Below are positions 47,849 to 56,081 of a stretch of DNA of 64,000 nucleotides, piece after piece. Source of the DNA: CAYRFQ01 sp964423615. Its GTDB lineage: Bacteria; Planctomycetota; Planctomycetia; Gemmatales; Gemmataceae. Under the pieces are notes generated by a model. It did no database searches. It was not told the DNA's origin and saw only the letters and a program-made list of their open reading frames with translations. The position numbers and the translations under genes were made by a program. Location: NCBI GenBank assembly GCA_964423615.1, contig CAYRFQ010000007.1, positions 62,001-126,000 of the forward strand. The letters are read 5' to 3'. The number at the start of each line of letters is the position of its first letter. Positions within the stretch are counted from its first letter, which is position 1.

Positions 47849-50515
47849 CTAGCTCTTTTTCAAATTGGCGGCCTTCGTGATGGCTCCACGCAACTTCTGC
47901 ATTTCGTCGGCGTAATCGGTTGGGACTTTGTCTACGCTCGAGTACACCGATACTTGCTGACCGTCCTGGATGACGATCGAGTTTATTTTTAGGATCGGCT
48001 CACTTTGCCCTGGTTGGATGATCCCTTTGGCAGTAATCACCAATTTGTCTTTTTGATACCGTCCTGTGACTTTTCGACCATCTAAAGTCACCGATAATAC
48101 GACCTCCTTGGTTGGAGGAAACTTAACACGGACTGCCTTCTTGTAACTCTCTGTGGCATCTTTGTACGCATTGGCATTCGCTTTTGCTCGAGCGCGTTCT
48201 ACGGCCTCAGCAGTTTTCTTGAGGGCTGCTTGAAGTTGTTCCATTCGAAGTTTATTCGCCTCCAACTCACTGAGCTGAGATTGATAGAGCTGCTGGAGTT
48301 TCTCGTCAACTATGACCCGCGATTGAGTAGGGCGGCGACCTAGTTTGATCCCTCGGATCGTTTTTCGTTTACCTTTCCGAATAATCATGACATCCACGGC
48401 TTTCTTGGGATTTAGTCCTGCCACTAGTTTCACAAATGTCTGTACGTCGCGTGGCACATCCTTACCAGCGATCTTGACCACAACATCGTTCTTCTTCAGT
48501 CCAGCTTTCGCGGCTGGGGAATTGGCCACAACACCGGCGAGCAGTATGCCCTGGCCCGTAGGCAAACCGAGTTGGTCTGCCAAAGCTTCGCTCAATTCGG
48601 GATTGAGTTGAACGCCGAGGTATCCACGATCAGGAACCTTACCTGTGGACCCATGAAATTGGAATTTTGCCGATTTTGGTAAAAGCAACTGTCCCCGCAA
48701 GGGAGTAAACTGGACCACTCGTGCCGTCTTTGAGGCCGCTGTTAACTTTTCCACCATCTCTTTCACAATCTTTGTGATCTGTTTTTCTGTCTTGGCCTTC
48801 TTGAGCTTTTCGACCATTTGCTCGATGACTTTGGCTTTCGGTTCTACCAATCGCATCTTGACCCGAAACTTCTTGCCATCCACTGGAGTTTTTTTCAGTT
48901 GGCCTTGACCAGAATCTTTGAAGTCCCAAATGCGTACTGACTTGTCTGAAGGTGGTACAACAATGACATTTGGCCACAACGAATTCTGAACTGGTTTGAA
49001 ACTTGTCGCCGGAACACGAATCACCTTGACCTTCTTGGATTGAGCGTCGGGATCGAGAGAGAGTGTGATGTCTCCCTTTACATTCTTGAGCAAGAATAGC
49101 TTTTTGGTTTCGCCCGTTTTGGCCCCAGGCGCTACAACGACTTCTACCTCGATCTGTGCGTCTTTGAGAGCTTGGAGCGCACTCTTCGGCAGCGATGTCT
49201 GGTTGGGCGTTCGAAGCAGTTTGACAACCTTTTTCGATTTCGTGGCCGACTTCGTTGCTGGAGTGGCCGTGATCACTTTGGGTTTCTCACCCCGATTGAT
49301 GATGATGATTGTCGGTCCGTCGGCTTTCGCTCGCGTCCCGACACCGCCTAACAATGCGGCCAGAGTGACAAACCCAAGTGCTGCCATCACAAGACATCGG
49401 CTCGAGCAAGACTGTTGGACAGCTACCGGTTTTTCAAGCAGCATACTTACCCTCCTGAAAAGATCAGACGAAGAACCAGAGACGCCTGTTGCCACTGTTG
49501 GAATGGCTGGCGATCTCGTGAAACTCAACAAAAACTCTGCATAATCGGGACTTTGTTCGTCGCCATCAATCGCCGCGGCATCGGCGACATACTCCTGGCA
49601 CAAACGAACCTGACGACGGATGGACCAATACAAAGGGATGTGGAAAAACAACATCTGGGCCAACCCACACAACAAACCACTCCATGAATCGCGACGTCGA
49701 ACGTGAGTCAATTCGTGCGATAAAATCCAGCGTAGTTTGTCCCTATTGGCTTCGTGACAAGTAGGTGCGGGAAGGACGATCGTTGGTCGCCAAAACCCAA
49801 AACTGATGGGTACGCGAACCTTGTTGGATACAAGCAACTGAACTTTAAGGGAATGTTGCCATCCTGGTGGAATCAGTTTTTGAACGAAGCACGGAGCTGT
49901 CAACCCGGATCGTCGTATCAATGTCAAAGACAAAATTCCCAACAACAAACGCAACCCAAACCACACCACCCCAACACCGTACGATCCAACGACGACCAAC
50001 GCGAGTATGCCGTAAGCTGTTTGCCAAGAGTCGTGCCATGCGGAGTTGTTTTGTGACTCTTCAGGTTTGGACCGTTCGAGTGGAATGTGTTGCTCGATGA
50101 AATCCGACTCGACTTTGTCATTCGATTGAGCCCCGGACGGCGCTGAGACGTCTGCCGGAACGTCAGCGATGCCAACTACTTGCCTTTCTGGCAATTTGTG
50201 GATCGGCAAATCAATTGACTTGTTTCGAAATCGAAACGCTAACTGATTGGCCCTTGCATTGACAACATCGGCGGAATGCTCAATCGATTTTCTATCGGTG
50301 TTGGTCCAATTGGAAAAGTTCCATGGTAACACAACCCAGGTTGGGCCTAAGCACAGGAAGGCCAACACCAAACTTGAGAACAATCCCATTTCTCCGATTC
50401 GTTGTCGAAAAGCAGGTTGCTTTGCACCTCGGAGAACTGCTGCGGTCAACACACACAATACACTGACCCCGAGGGTGGAATGGATCCACCAAGAAAAGAC
50501 GGATTGCCAGATCAT
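47849..50515 (-). CDS. BlaR1/MecR1-like M56 peptidase with PDZ domain
   Basis: 888 residues. Four N-terminal helices enclose the M56 metallopeptidase with the zinc motif HELTHVRRRDSW (H267, E268, H271) and QVRLCQEYVADAAAI. A further helix lies near 374-397. Residues about 630-720 are a PDZ domain (YLGVQLNPELSEALADQLGL, VANSPAAKAGLKKNDVVV), and the C-terminus is a Lys-rich, coiled-coil and beta region. In BlaR1, the peptidase cleaves the BlaI repressor after ligand binding. Here the sensor domain is replaced by a PDZ-containing module, so the signal is probably a misfolded or cleaved protein. Coupled to BlaI, 6 bp upstream. Confidence 0.88.
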   Translation of the reverse strand: MIWQSVFSWWIHSTLGVSVLCVLTAAVLRGAKQPAFRQRIGEMGLFSSLVLAFLCLGPTWVVLPWNFSNWTNTDRKSIEHSADVVNARANQLAFRFRNKSIDLPIHKLPERQVVGIADVPADVSAPSGAQSNDKVESDFIEQHIPLERSKPEESQNNSAWHDSWQTAYGILALVVVGSYGVGVVWFGLRLLLGILSLTLIRRSGLTAPCFVQKLIPPGWQHSLKVQLLVSNKVRVPISFGFWRPTIVLPAPTCHEANRDKLRWILSHELTHVRRRDSWSGLLCGLAQMLFFHIPLYWSIRRQVRLCQEYVADAAAIDGDEQSPDYAEFLLSFTRSPAIPTVATGVSGSSSDLFRRVSMLLEKPVAVQQSCSSRCLVMAALGFVTLAALLGGVGTRAKADGPTIIIINRGEKPKVITATPATKSATKSKKVVKLLRTPNQTSLPKSALQALKDAQIEVEVVVAPGAKTGETKKLFLLKNVKGDITLSLDPDAQSKKVKVIRVPATSFKPVQNSLWPNVIVVPPSDKSVRIWDFKDSGQGQLKKTPVDGKKFRVKMRLVEPKAKVIEQMVEKLKKAKTEKQITKIVKEMVEKLTAASKTARVVQFTPLRGQLLLPKSAKFQFHGSTGKVPDRGYLGVQLNPELSEALADQLGLPTGQGILLAGVVANSPAAKAGLKKNDVVVKIAGKDVPRDVQTFVKLVAGLNPKKAVDVMIIRKGKRKTIRGIKLGRRPTQSRVIVDEKLQQLYQSQLSELEANKLRMEQLQAALKKTAEAVERARAKANANAYKDATESYKKAVRVKFPPTKEVVLSVTLDGRKVTGRYQKDKLVITAKGIIQPGQSEPILKINSIVIQDGQQVSVYSSVDKVPTDYADEMQKLRGAITKAANLKKS

Positions 50516-50521
50516 GTCGCT

Positions 50522-50929
50522 TCACCCTCCCTTCTTCCGGGAAGATCGCCTCCCACGTGCTTCGGCGATCATTGATTGCAGGCGTTCAAGTTCGTCGGGA
50601 GTAATTTTTTCCGCTCGCAATAAGCTCTGGACGAGTTCCGATGCGGCACCATCGAAGACTTTTTCGAGAAAGCCCGCAGCGCTGTCGTCTCGTGAATATC
50701 GAGGCGTGTAGACGAAAGTTCGTCCCTCGGTGTGATGTGTGAGGAGACTTTTTGTTTCCATCAACCGCATCAGTGTCTGGACTGTGTTGTATGCCACATC
50801 CTTGTTCCGTGCTAATTCCTCAAACACACCACGGACACTACTTGGCCCCTTCTCCCAGAGAACTTTGAGGATTTCCAGTTCCGCAGGCGTCGGGGGTTTG
50901 AGTGGTTCTTCTGGAGTCGGGGATGTCAC
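50522..50929 (-). CDS. BlaI/MecI/CopY-family transcriptional regulator
   Basis: 135 residues from a GTG at 50929, chosen because AGGAGG lies 5 nt upstream; a GTG two codons earlier overlaps that site. A winged helix (TPAELEILKVLWEKGPSSVR, VAYNTVQTLMRLMETKSLLT) and a C-terminal dimerisation helix are present. BlaI-type repressors are cleaved by their M56 partner, the next gene. It probably represses its own operon through the palindrome at 50953-50964. Confidence 0.93.
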   Translation of the reverse strand: MTSPTPEEPLKPPTPAELEILKVLWEKGPSSVRGVFEELARNKDVAYNTVQTLMRLMETKSLLTHHTEGRTFVYTPRYSRDDSAAGFLEKVFDGAASELVQSLLRAEKITPDELERLQSMIAEARGRRSSRKKGG

Positions 50930-50952
50930 AGCCACCTCCTTTGACTTAAAAA

Positions 50953-50964
50953 CTAAAATTTTAG
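50953..50964. promoter_or_regulatory. Probable BlaI-type operator
   Basis: A perfect 12-bp palindrome, CTAAAATTTTAG, 24 bp before the GTG start of the regulator, within an AT-rich promoter. Position and symmetry fit autorepression by the dimeric regulator. Confidence 0.5.
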
Positions 50965-51312
50965 GACATTAGACCGAAGTCCACCAAACTTGTCAAGGGA
51001 GGCAATGAAAGAAATTCAAGGGGTGGTTGGAGCTTGCCTTCTAAATACAGACGAAGTGAGATTAGCAATCGATTTCTCGTTGACACTGCGCCCTTGCGAG
51101 ACCGAGGATTGGTTATGCAAAGTGGATTTGGCAATACTTTGTTGTGTTCGAGTGTCTGACGCGAGTCCAGCAGATCATGTTTGGTATGTCCCGACAGTCC
51201 GCTTCGCCTTCCTTTGTCACACCGCCAACAACATGGATGTCGTACGCTTTCCTGGTTTATGACGAGCAGATAAATCAGTCTCACGGCGTTCAAACTCAAT
51301 CGGAAAAGCCAA
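50965..51312. other. Intergenic region upstream of BlaI-like gene
   Basis: About 350 bp between the BlaI promoter and the 3' end of the BRCT-protein gene, both on the minus strand. No gene recognised. Confidence 0.4.
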
Positions 51313-54300
51313 TCAGGCCGAGGCAACGATCTCCTCATGGTGATGCCGAATCCGGGTTATCGCTACAAGGCAGGCATCATGTTCGGACTTTCCTCTAGAG
51401 CCCATGAACTCGTCAAACAGAGGTATAACTCCTCGAGCAATTTCTTTATCTTCCAGAGCCAAATCACGAATGGTCTCGATGAGAGCGAGTTTGGCTTTTC
51501 GAGTTGGCAACGGTTTGAGCCGCACTTGAATTCCTTCGCGAGGAGCAATCGCTTTCCCTTCGAGTCGTGCCGGAGGAATTTCGAACAGAATACGACGAAG
51601 AAAATCCCGCAAACTCAACTCGTTAGCGGGAAGGGTTTCGGGTCGAGGCGGTGCACCTTCGCCTATTCGTTCTTTTTCCTTCACGGCAGCCTTCCGAGCG
51701 GCTTTTCCAACCGTCGTTTGGACCGGTGGACGAGGCTTCCAGTCACGTGTGATCCCTCGATCTCGGTAAAGTGCCCAGAGTGAACGAATCACGAAAGCAC
51801 GCACCTTGCGGTCCGGACTTTCCGTCAGGCGGAACAGTTCCTCGGGCACTCGAAACCGCGGATACCGACGGATCAACTCCATGCCCAGCGTCCGAGTTTC
51901 ATCGTCGGGGGACTCGCAGAAGCTCAGAGCTGCTGCGGGTGAAAGTGTCTCCGGGTCGATTCGATAGCGTTTGTGTTCTGGATCGTCTTCGACCAAAAGC
52001 GACCGCATCACGAACGCACGAACGTCTTCGTGAGGGCTCTCGCACAATCGCACGAGTGATTCTGCTGAGGGTGCCCATCTCGCAAATTCCCACCGAGCAA
52101 TATCAAGAGTAAAATCTCGCAGCGACTTTCTCGTTTCGGAAAGTAACGATTCGAATCGCTCATAGCTCAGAAACTCTTGGGGAATTTCGGCTCCCGGATC
52201 CGGGGCCTTGCCTGTCTTCTCGTTGCTGATGTCAGGATGATGCAACCGGATGTATTGCCGTGCGAACTGTGCCGTCGGAGCATCGTCTTTTCCGGGTGCC
52301 GTGGCCATCTCAAAAAGTCGTTGGCAACCAGCAAGTGTCGCATCAGAACTAGCCTCGGTCCGTTTGCCCTGCAACATCTTGAGGAACGCCGTCTCCGAAA
52401 TAATTTGAATGTTCCCACCTTTGTTCGCGTTGATATCCTCGGCCTTGGTCTGTTTGCTGCCTTTGAGTCCTTGGCCGAACAAAGGTGACCCTTCGTCGCC
52501 GACAACCAGATAGTGCAACTTGCTTGACACCGTCGAAGTGGCCACACCTCTCGCCTCCTTGACTTTACCTTCGGCTTCCTTGCGTTGCATCGTCGCTAAC
52601 TTGCCAGTGAAGCAAAATGTCGCGCCTTCGAGGTCGACCTCCACGGCAACGTCAGAAGCCGTGGTTTCGGCTACAGCTTCTTGCGGGGCAAAGTCAGCGG
52701 GAACAAACGCCTTGATCATCGTGTCGACAGCAAAGCCGTGATAGCGAGGCTCGGTTCGACGAACGAGTTTCATGAGCCATTCGAAACCAAGATCGTTCGG
52801 CGAGAAATTTCGAACATCTCGCAACCACACCAAAACCTGATCCGCTAAACTCTCGTTATACGTCAGTGTTTGCGTCCACTTCTGACCGCTGTTTCGAAGT
52901 TCCTCAAGCCAAGGGTCACTCTCGAAATCGGGATGGTAAGTGAGCGTCTTCAAGTATTCGGGGGTCAGAATTTGGGGCCTGAGTTTACCCTCGTTGATCC
53001 AACCGATAGTTCGTTTAGCCGTGAGTGGATGAATCAGCATTCGTTTCAAAAACGGGAGAGGTAAGCCCTCGAGTTGGAATTTTGGGAGTTGGCTCAAAGC
53101 CAACTCACTTACTTGACGAGCGCCGTCCGCATCTGGATCCTCGATCGTGTTGATCAAGTCACAAAAATACTCAACGCCGAGTTCTTTGGGGGCATGAATC
53201 TGCGGCAGAAGTTTTTTCAGAAACTGAAAGGCTTGATGGTTGTTCGTGAAAAGACGTTCTTTGAACCATTGTGGCGTCAACTCCGAAGCCCCAAAGTGTT
53301 CGGTCAAAATTTTCGACGCGAGTTGATATCCGTATTGGGTTTCCAGCAAACGACCCCACGCTTCCAACCCAATGTCTTTCCGTGGATCACGAGAAGTCAA
53401 AAGGTCGTTGGCGAGTTGTCGAACCTTTGCGTTGTCATTGTTGGCAAGCCGAATCAATTCCTCGACACTTAAGTCACGGGAATGAGTTCGCGCGTATTCA
53501 GCAGCGTATTCGCGAGCCTTCTGTGAGGGTGAGTCAAAGAACTTCAAAATAGGTTCGTGCAACCCGAGGTTCCGAAAGGCCGCCTGCTCGAACCGCGGAA
53601 CGTTATCGAGAATCCAAATCACAAACTCGTGAATGATCTGGCTGTGGACGCCGATGAGTCGAATCACATATGCCGCATCGAGTTCCCTCAACGTTGCTCG
53701 GAAATCCGACTTCAGGGCTGCAGTCGCAAACGCCCAGACCTGCTCGGATTGGGCTCGCTCTAGCAAAGAAAACAGCGGTCGCGGGGTCCGTTGCCATAGC
53801 TCGCCATAAGCTCGGTGCTTGGTCAGATCACTTCGCTGCCCCCAATAATGGAATCGCGAAAAACCGTATTGCCTGGTCCCGTGATAGAAAATATGGTTCG
53901 CGACCCAGGTCCCTTGCCAGTTGGTACCGTCGGTATAGCGGATCAAGAAATCAACGCAGATGTCTGGATACGCAGCAGGCAGTTGCTGACCCAGCCTTCG
54001 CAGATACCGCCACGCCCGACGGACAAGATACGCGAGGGTCCCTGAACCAATCTCACGGGCGGAGTAGTACGACGAAAACACCATGTCGAATCGGGCCGCA
54101 AGGGCACCATATATCTCCGTGTCGTTGGCCGCTTCTGCCTCCTTGAAAATCTTCTTGATGGCCTTCCACGGCCCGTATCGGAGCGGGACAGTTGCGATAA
54201 TTTCAAGCAAACAGCGACGAGCAAATAGACCGTTGTTTTTCCACAATTCCATGATGATTTCATGGGACTTCAACCGTGGTGGCAACGGCGGAGCGAGGTC

Positions 54301-54543
54301 GGGAGCTTCGAGAGCCTTGAGCATCTCCCGTCGTTCGTGTTCCTGTTCTTCTTCCGACTTACGGCGAAATTGCCAGCTCTTGACCGTATTGAGAAACTTG
54401 TCGAACGTTAGGGCCTTTTCTGGAATTGGCTCATCGGGCACCGGGTCGGGCTGTTCCACGAGTTGGGAGAGCAACGGGACCAACTCGGGGTCTTTCGCAT
54501 CGAGAGCTCGCCGAAGGTCATCCAAAGTGAGTTGCGTCGACAC
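51313..54543 (-). CDS. Large HEAT-like repeat protein with BRCT domain
   Basis: 1076 residues, cytosolic. Residues 1-620 and 790-950 consist of helical, HEAT-like repeats (for example LSVEELIRLANNDNAKVRQL, LVRLCESPHEDVRAFVMRSL). A BRCT domain lies at about 633-725 (LEGATFCFTGKLATMQRKEA, HYLVVGDEGSPLFGQGLKG), of the type in NAD-dependent DNA ligases and replication factor C. The N-terminus contains a charged helix. Such proteins occur in planctomycetes and may act in DNA repair or as a scaffold, which is inference. It follows the hairpin-RNA region on the same strand. Confidence 0.8.
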   Translation of the reverse strand: MSTQLTLDDLRRALDAKDPELVPLLSQLVEQPDPVPDEPIPEKALTFDKFLNTVKSWQFRRKSEEEQEHERREMLKALEAPDLAPPLPPRLKSHEIIMELWKNNGLFARRCLLEIIATVPLRYGPWKAIKKIFKEAEAANDTEIYGALAARFDMVFSSYYSAREIGSGTLAYLVRRAWRYLRRLGQQLPAAYPDICVDFLIRYTDGTNWQGTWVANHIFYHGTRQYGFSRFHYWGQRSDLTKHRAYGELWQRTPRPLFSLLERAQSEQVWAFATAALKSDFRATLRELDAAYVIRLIGVHSQIIHEFVIWILDNVPRFEQAAFRNLGLHEPILKFFDSPSQKAREYAAEYARTHSRDLSVEELIRLANNDNAKVRQLANDLLTSRDPRKDIGLEAWGRLLETQYGYQLASKILTEHFGASELTPQWFKERLFTNNHQAFQFLKKLLPQIHAPKELGVEYFCDLINTIEDPDADGARQVSELALSQLPKFQLEGLPLPFLKRMLIHPLTAKRTIGWINEGKLRPQILTPEYLKTLTYHPDFESDPWLEELRNSGQKWTQTLTYNESLADQVLVWLRDVRNFSPNDLGFEWLMKLVRRTEPRYHGFAVDTMIKAFVPADFAPQEAVAETTASDVAVEVDLEGATFCFTGKLATMQRKEAEGKVKEARGVATSTVSSKLHYLVVGDEGSPLFGQGLKGSKQTKAEDINANKGGNIQIISETAFLKMLQGKRTEASSDATLAGCQRLFEMATAPGKDDAPTAQFARQYIRLHHPDISNEKTGKAPDPGAEIPQEFLSYERFESLLSETRKSLRDFTLDIARWEFARWAPSAESLVRLCESPHEDVRAFVMRSLLVEDDPEHKRYRIDPETLSPAAALSFCESPDDETRTLGMELIRRYPRFRVPEELFRLTESPDRKVRAFVIRSLWALYRDRGITRDWKPRPPVQTTVGKAARKAAVKEKERIGEGAPPRPETLPANELSLRDFLRRILFEIPPARLEGKAIAPREGIQVRLKPLPTRKAKLALIETIRDLALEDKEIARGVIPLFDEFMGSRGKSEHDACLVAITRIRHHHEEIVASA

Positions 54544-54608
54544 CGAACTGACCTCTCTTTTTCAAACGTGTGATTCAGGATCGGAAGGTTCATTGGGACC
54601 GTCCGAAA

Positions 54609-54849
54609 ACTTTCGCAAGATTTCTCTACTGAATCACCTGGATCGTGGAAGGCTAACGGACTCGCCGACGTCGAATTCGACCAGGTCGTACGAGAAACCG
54701 CAGGTGGTGAGGTTGGTCCAGACTCGTAAGACCTGGTCGAATTCGACGTCGATCAGCGAGTCTGAAACAGCCTTCCTTGAGGTGCATGGAAACCAAACGC
54801 ATGGACGACGCAACATCGTCCGGAAAGCTAAAGAAAATCTTGCCAAAGT
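54609..54849 (-). ncRNA. Retron-like hairpin RNA element, copy 1
   Basis: 241 nt. On the minus strand: an outer arm (54849-54835), then TTAGC, a small hairpin (GGACGA-tgttgcg-TCGTCC), a conserved core with AAGGAAGGCTGTTTCAGACT, a 28-bp stem (54723-54750 with 54667-54694, one mismatch) closed by a 28-nt apical domain, and the returning outer arm (54623-54609) followed by TTTT. Inner pairings GGAAGGCT/AGCCTTCC and GACTCGC/GCGAGTC are present on either strand. The orientation is inferred from the T-run after the outer stem. Copies 2 and 3 share the core. Confidence 0.7.
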
Positions 54850-54914
54850 ATTTTCGAAAAAAATTCGCTATGTGGAGGAAGTCGGCTCTATAAGTGCCGA
54901 GCGGCCTTCCAAAC

Positions 54915-55215
54915 CTGCAAAATTCTGACAAAAAACTGCAGTGAATTGACAGTAAAATGACATAAAACTGACACTAAACTGCATAGTTTTGGTAGTAAAC
55001 CTGCGCTATTTTTGCACGCCGGTGTCATACCCTAATTTCCACATCTCTTGAATCTACAAAAACTTACAAAAAACGACTTCTCAAAAAGGGGCCAAATAGC
55101 TGCATTTTCCCGTGTTTTTGCGGTCATCAACCATCACTTCGCGCATCTCCTCATAATACAATAGGATTCAGCCCTTCGTCATTTTGAACAAAATGGCCAC
55201 AATTCCAAAATTCTC
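54915..55215 (-). repeat. Dispersed non-coding repeat, copy B
   Basis: Reverse complement matches 22126-22410 in the same block order, including AATCCTATTGTATTATG, the CATTTTG-CAAAATG hairpin (sequence changed but pairing kept), ATGTGGAAAT and AGCGCAGGTTTACTAC. Its end holds phased units such as GTGTCAGTTTTA, TGTCATTTTA and CTGTCAATTCA at about 11-12 bp spacing. It lies directly upstream (minus-strand sense) of copy 1 of the hairpin RNA element. Confidence 0.7.
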
Positions 55216-55345
55216 AGGAATTCAGCTCCAGTACGCCCATCGCTCTTTGGTCGTGTCTTCCTACGTAGGATCGTAATGTCACCCAAACACCACAAAAGTT
55301 GATAGGACCACCTAGACCAAGTCCTAATTTTGAGAAAGGAAAAAA

Positions 55346-55575
55346 CGGAAGGGCCTTTTACTTCACCACCTGGATCACGGAAGGCTCACGGACTCACCGG
55401 GTGACCACACTGTGCGCACTAACCGGAAACCACGAACGGTGAGGTTGTTCCAGACCGGTTGGTGCGCACAGTGTGGTCACCCGATCAGTGAGTCTGAAAC
55501 AGTCTTCCTTGAGATGCATGGATGCCAATCGCAACGGCGACGCAACATCGCCAGAAAGCTAAAAGAACCCTTCCG
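55346..55575 (-). ncRNA. Retron-like hairpin RNA element, copy 2
   Basis: 230 nt. The outer stem is CGGAAGGG (55346-55353) with CCCTTCCG (55568-55575). The long stem is 55399-55426 with 55455-55482, 28 bp, its sequence unrelated to copies 1 and 3, with one T/G pair at the 22nd position. The 28-nt apical domain (55427-55454) and the flanking core are nearly identical to copy 3. After the outer stem the minus strand has TTTTTT. The P2 pairing GGAAGGCT/AGTCTTCC keeps a G-U where copies 1 and 3 have G-C. Confidence 0.75.
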
Positions 55576-55734
55576 ATCTTTTCCTTAAAGTAACAAACAC
55601 GATCTCCTGTGACGTACGCCTCTCTTGGATGGAAAGTAGCGGACACGCCGACCCACGAGATAATTGTCCGTGCAGCACGCCACTAAGGCCTGTTGCCTAC
55701 AGTGCGCCGTTTGACCCGACGACTTGGAATAAAA

Positions 55735-55963
55735 AGAGGACTTCTCTACTTCGTCACTTGGATCATGGAAGGCTCACGGACTCACCGGTGATCACCCGCC
55801 CTGGGGGTAGGTAGAAACCGCGAGCCGCGAGGTTGTTCCAGACTACCTGCCCCCAGGGCGGGTGATCACCGATCAGTGAGTCTGAAACAGCCTTCCTTGA
55901 GATGCACGGATGCCAAACGCAACGGCGACGCAACATCGCCGGAAAAAGCTAAAGAAGTCCTCT
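55735..55963 (-). ncRNA. Retron-like hairpin RNA element, copy 3
   Basis: 229 nt. The outer stem is AGAGGACTTCT (55735-55745) with AGAAGTCCTCT (55953-55963), an 11-bp perfect pairing. The long stem is 55787-55814 with 55843-55870, 28 bp with one non-Watson-Crick pair. On the minus strand the first arm is followed by TTAGC, then a GGCGA-tgttgcg-TCGCC hairpin, and the element ends in TTTTT. It lies 119 bp downstream of the ligase gene stop, on the same strand. No peptide is encoded consistently across the copies. Confidence 0.75.
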
Positions 55964-56081
55964 GTGATTTCTCCTGTGCAATGTGCGTGCTATATGTCCT
56001 TGATAGGAGTACTATTGGTACCCCAACAAACGACAGATATCAAGCCTCGTAGTGCAAATGGGGCAAAACCGGAAATCCCAA

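Noticed and set aside
54544..56081. CRISPR array
   Set aside because: Only three units of 230-240 nt with internal palindromes; variable parts are paired arms, not spacers, and no cas genes are present.
54544..56081. Integron attC sites
   Set aside because: Conserved parts are at the core and apex rather than the R'/R'' ends, and there are no gene cassettes or integrase.
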